This document shows, piece by piece, positions 5,903 to 8,157 of a DNA stretch of 8,157 nt. Location of the stretch: assembly GCA_050250795.1 (NCBI GenBank), contig JBFWNZ010000167.1, positions 1 through 8,157 on the forward strand. Direction: 5' to 3'. A program made the translations under genes and the position numbers. The stretch's first letter is position 1. Each line of letters opens with the position of its first letter. This stretch comes from JBFWNZ01 sp050250795. Lineage in GTDB: Bacteria > Pseudomonadota > Alphaproteobacteria > UBA8366. Below the pieces are notes generated by a model. The model did not search any database. It was not told the DNA's origin and saw only the letters and a list, made by a program, of their open reading frames with translations.

Positions 5903-6184
5903 ATGGCTGCCGAGTTCATTCTCGTCTTCCTGACCGTGTTCCTCGCCGAACTTGGCGACAAGACCCAGCTCGCAACGCTTCTGTTTGCCGGCGACGGCGC
6001 CCGCGGCCCGTGGCTGGTCTTTGCCGCCGCCTCCGCCGCCCTGGTCGCCACGACGGCGATCGCCGTGCTGGTCGGCGGCGTCGCCGCGCGATTCATCGAT
6101 CCGGCCCTTCTGAAGCTGATGGCCGGGATCGGCTTTATCGCCATCGGTATCTGGAGTCTGGCCGGATACTTCCTGCGGGGATAG
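5903..6184 (+). CDS. UPF0016/GDT1 (TMEM165-type) membrane protein, likely Mn2+ exporter, single-domain form
   Basis: This 93-residue, very hydrophobic inner-membrane protein has three predicted transmembrane helices (about 4-28, 36-58, 67-90). The family signature E-x-G-D-K-T/S is in the first helix as ELGDKTQ (16-22); its acidic residues are the cation ligands of the family. Known members export Mn2+ (and Ca2+/Mn2+ in eukaryotes). Most have two such repeats in about 190 residues or more. This one has a single repeat, so it should work as a dimer; no partner gene lies beside it. The ATG at 5903 follows GGAG (5890-5893) by 9 nt. Upstream ATGs at 5888 and 5783 keep the frame, but the latter lies inside the riboswitch and neither has a good ribosome site. 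The Mn riboswitch in its leader strongly supports a manganese role, with expression rising at high Mn2+. Confidence 0.85.
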   Translation: MAAEFILVFLTVFLAELGDKTQLATLLFAGDGARGPWLVFAAASAALVATTAIAVLVGGVAARFIDPALLKLMAGIGFIAIGIWSLAGYFLRG

Positions 6185-6199
6185 CGGCCATAGCGTCGC

Positions 6200-6229
6200 T
6201 TGACTCCCATCCTCCACCGCAGGAACGAT
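6200..6229 (+). promoter_or_regulatory. Candidate promoter for the acyl-CoA synthetase
   Basis: TTGACT (6200-6205) is a near-consensus -35 box. AACGAT (6224-6229), 18 bp on, is a weak -10 box. It lies in the 77-bp gap between the exporter stop and the synthetase start. If real, the synthetase can be transcribed apart from the Mn-controlled message; if not, it is co-transcribed with the exporter. Confidence 0.3.
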
Positions 6230-6248
6230 GCGGGTCGCATGCAGATCG

Positions 6249-6254
6249 AGGGGG
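6249..6254 (+). promoter_or_regulatory. Ribosome binding site for a GTG start
   Basis: AGGGGG lies 7 nt before the GTG at 6262. It decides the start of the acyl-CoA synthetase, which has no ATG nearby in frame. Confidence 0.7.
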
Positions 6255-6261
6255 AACGGCC

Positions 6262-7899
6262 GTGACAACCAGCCCATACAATCAGGACCTGGATCGGAAC
6301 GCGGCCAATTATGTTCCGCTCAGCCCGCTGTCCTTTCTGCGGCGCAGTGCTTTCGTCTATCCAGACCGGATCGCGGTCGTGCACGGCGACCGGCGCCAGA
6401 CCTGGGCCGAGACCTATGCGCGGGCGCGCCGGCTGGCCAGTGCATTGACCCGTCGCGGCATCGGCAAGAACGACACCGTTGCCGTCATGGGCGCCAATAC
6501 CCCCGAGCTGTACGAGGCGCATTTCGGCGTCCCGATGGCGGGGGCCGTTCTCAACGCGCTCAACACCCGGCTCGACTCCGCCACCATCGCCTTCATCCTG
6601 GAGCATGGGGATGCGAAGGCGCTGCTCACGGACCGGGAGTTCGCCGCGACGATCAAGGCAGCGCTGGCACAGACCAAGGCCCGGCCATTCGTGATCGACA
6701 TCGACGATCCCCTGGCCGACAGCGGCGACCTGCTGGGCGAGATGGACTACGAAGCCTTCCTCGCCACGGGCGACCCCGGCTTCGACTGGGAACTGCCCGG
6801 GGATGAGTGGGACTCCATCGCGCTGAACTACACTTCGGGCACGACAGGCAATCCCAAGGGCGTCGTCTATCATCACCGCGGCGCCTATCTGCTGGCGCTC
6901 GGCAATGTCATGTCATGGGGTATGGGCCAGCAGGTGAACTATCTCTGGACCCTGCCGATGTTTCATTGCAACGGCTGGTGCTTTCCCTGGACGCTCGCAG
7001 CCATCGCCGGCACGAGCGTCTGTCTGCGCAAGGTGCAGCCGAAGGCCATCTTCGATGCTATCGCCGAACAGGGGGTCACGCATTTCTGCGGCGCCCCGGT
7101 CGTTCTGAACATGCTGGTCAACGCGAAACCGCAGGAGCGGCGCCCGCTGCCCCGCACGGTCGAGGTGATGACCGCCGCCGCGCCGCCGCCGCCGGCTGTG
7201 TTGCAGCGGATGGAGGCAGAGGGCTTCCACATCACGCATGTCTACGGCCTGACGGAATCCTATGGCCCGGCCGTGATGTGCGCCTGGCAGGACGAATGGG
7301 ATGCCCTGTCGCCGGAGGACAAGGCACAGAAGAAAGCGCGCCAGGGCGTGCCATACCACGTCCTCGACGACCTGATGGTCGCAGACGCAAAGACGCTGGC
7401 ACCCGTAGAGCGCGATGGTGAGACCATGGGCGAGGTCTTCATGCGCGGCAACATCGTGATGAAGGGCTACCTGAAGAACCTGAAGGCGACCGAAGAAGCG
7501 TTCGCCGGGGGCTGGTTCCACACCGGCGATCTGGGCGTCTGGCATCCCGACGGCTATATCGCGCTCAAGGACCGCTCGAAGGACATCATCATCTCCGGCG
7601 GCGAAAACATCTCGACCATCGAAGTGGAGGAGACGCTCTACCGGCATCCCAAGGTGCTGGAGGCAGCGGTGGTGGCCAAGCCCGACGACCATTGGGGCGA
7701 GGTGCCATGCGCCTTCGTCACGCTGAAGGAGGGGGAAGCCGCGACCGAAGCGGAAATCGTGTCCTTCTGCCGCTCGATCATGGCGCATTACAAATGCCCC
7801 AAGCAGGTCGTGTTCGGCCCGCTGCCCAAGACCTCGACCGGCAAGGTGCAGAAATTCGTGCTGCGCGACCGGGCGAAGACCGGTGCGACCGCCTCCTAG
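6262..7899 (+). CDS. Acyl-CoA synthetase, AMP-forming (medium/long-chain fatty acid or related acid)
   Basis: This 545-residue adenylate-forming ligase makes acyl-CoA from a free carboxylic acid, ATP and CoA in the cytoplasm. Motifs: P-loop YTSGTTGNPKG (190-200), the MFHCNGWCFPW segment, the acyl-pocket strand MTAAAPPPPAV, YGLTES (328-333), WFHTGDL (418-424), the hinge LKDRSKDIIISGGENIS (435-451), and PKTSTGK with catalytic Lys528. The N-terminus (PYNQDLDRNAANYVPLSPLSFL) and overall pattern place it with the AlkK/DmdB-like proteobacterial acyl-CoA synthetases, not with Acs/PrpE. The exact acid (medium-chain, aromatic or methylthio-propionate) cannot be told. The start is GTG at 6262 with a good ribosome site; the long open frame upstream runs through the exporter gene in another frame and is not coding. 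It lies 77 bp after the exporter and converges on the nitroreductase with 3 bp between stops. Confidence 0.88.
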   Translation: MTTSPYNQDLDRNAANYVPLSPLSFLRRSAFVYPDRIAVVHGDRRQTWAETYARARRLASALTRRGIGKNDTVAVMGANTPELYEAHFGVPMAGAVLNALNTRLDSATIAFILEHGDAKALLTDREFAATIKAALAQTKARPFVIDIDDPLADSGDLLGEMDYEAFLATGDPGFDWELPGDEWDSIALNYTSGTTGNPKGVVYHHRGAYLLALGNVMSWGMGQQVNYLWTLPMFHCNGWCFPWTLAAIAGTSVCLRKVQPKAIFDAIAEQGVTHFCGAPVVLNMLVNAKPQERRPLPRTVEVMTAAAPPPPAVLQRMEAEGFHITHVYGLTESYGPAVMCAWQDEWDALSPEDKAQKKARQGVPYHVLDDLMVADAKTLAPVERDGETMGEVFMRGNIVMKGYLKNLKATEEAFAGGWFHTGDLGVWHPDGYIALKDRSKDIIISGGENISTIEVEETLYRHPKVLEAAVVAKPDDHWGEVPCAFVTLKEGEAATEAEIVSFCRSIMAHYKCPKQVVFGPLPKTSTGKVQKFVLRDRAKTGATAS

Positions 7900-7902
7900 G
7901 CT

Positions 7903-8157
7903 TCATTCCTCCAAAAACGTCGCAAAGCCGGATACGGGCTCGCGCGCGGTCCGAAGCCGGTTCTCGGCAGCGTCGGCGTCCTCGTGCCCAAGGGCCATCC
8001 CGCAGACCACCTCGCGGCCGGCATCCAAGCCGAGCACCTGTCGCACCACGTCGCCATAGGGGTTGAAGGCGGCCTGCGGGCAGGAATGCAGCCCACTCCC
8101 CCGTGCCGCCAGCATCACATTCTGGATGAACATTCCGGAGTCGAGCCAGCTGCACCA
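7903..8157 (-). CDS. Nitroreductase family protein, C-terminal part (5' end outside window)
   Basis: 84 residues are visible, in frame to the window edge. The segment WLDSGMFIQNVMLAARGSGLHSCPQAAF followed by VVRQVLGLDAGREVVCGMALGHEDADAAENRLRTAREPVSGF is the typical C-terminal half of FMN-dependent nitroreductases of the PnbA type. These reduce nitro groups, quinones or related compounds with NAD(P)H. The 'CGMALGHEDADAAENRLRT.R.P' block is characteristic of the group. The methionine at 8133 is internal, since family similarity continues upstream of it. The natural substrate is unknown. It meets the acyl-CoA synthetase tail to tail. Confidence 0.85.
   Translation of the reverse strand, partial: WCSWLDSGMFIQNVMLAARGSGLHSCPQAAFNPYGDVVRQVLGLDAGREVVCGMALGHEDADAAENRLRTAREPVSGFATFLEE

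Noticed and set aside
5839..6261. Upstream in-frame extension of the acyl-CoA synthetase
   Set aside because: It overlaps the exporter gene in another frame and is Arg-rich; family similarity begins right at the GTG at 6262, which has a strong ribosome site.
5659..6876. Minus-strand open frame (405 codons) across the riboswitch, exporter and synthetase start
   Set aside because: It is Arg/Ala/Pro-rich with no recognisable domain and runs antisense to three supported features; explained by GC-rich codon bias.
7170..7199. GCC/CCG-rich run that looks like a microsatellite
   Set aside because: It encodes the TAAAPPPPAV segment, a normal position for the conserved Gly/Ala/Pro-rich acyl-pocket motif in these ligases; not an independent repeat.

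Overview
This is a GC-rich, gene-dense stretch of a bacterial chromosome. Codon choice (strong G/C at third positions) and the kinds of enzymes present suggest an alphaproteobacterium, perhaps of the Rhodospirillales. The lineage is an inference from general feel, not from a marker gene. I see no rRNA, tRNA, CRISPR array, insertion sequence or phage gene.

Layout, left to right: (1) the 3' end of a WD40-repeat protein (+, cut by the window start). (2) A propionyl-CoA synthetase-type enzyme, prpE (-), with a likely Rho-independent terminator that lies inside the end of the WD40 gene. (3) A divergent intergenic region with a perfect -10 box for prpE and an 8-bp perfect inverted repeat that looks like an operator. 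(4) An acyl-CoA dehydrogenase (+). (5) A group A FAD-dependent monooxygenase (-), meeting the dehydrogenase tail to tail with 3 bp between stop codons. (6) A small acidic helical protein resembling TerB (+). (7) A 5' leader carrying what I read as a yybP-ykoY manganese riboswitch, followed by a half-size UPF0016/GDT1 (TMEM165-type) membrane protein (+), the expected kind of target: a Mn2+ exporter. (8) A medium/long-chain-type acyl-CoA synthetase (+). (9) The 3' end of a nitroreductase (-), again tail to tail with a 3-bp gap.

Functionally the window mixes acyl-CoA metabolism (two different adenylate-forming acyl-CoA ligases and one acyl-CoA dehydrogenase) with a self-contained manganese-homeostasis unit: promoter, riboswitch, expression-platform hairpin and exporter. 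The genes alternate strand so often that most are probably their own transcription units. There is no sign of one large operon or of a multi-gene defence or biosynthetic system. The item most worth attention is the riboswitch and its mutually exclusive downstream hairpin, which no protein-coding annotation would reveal.
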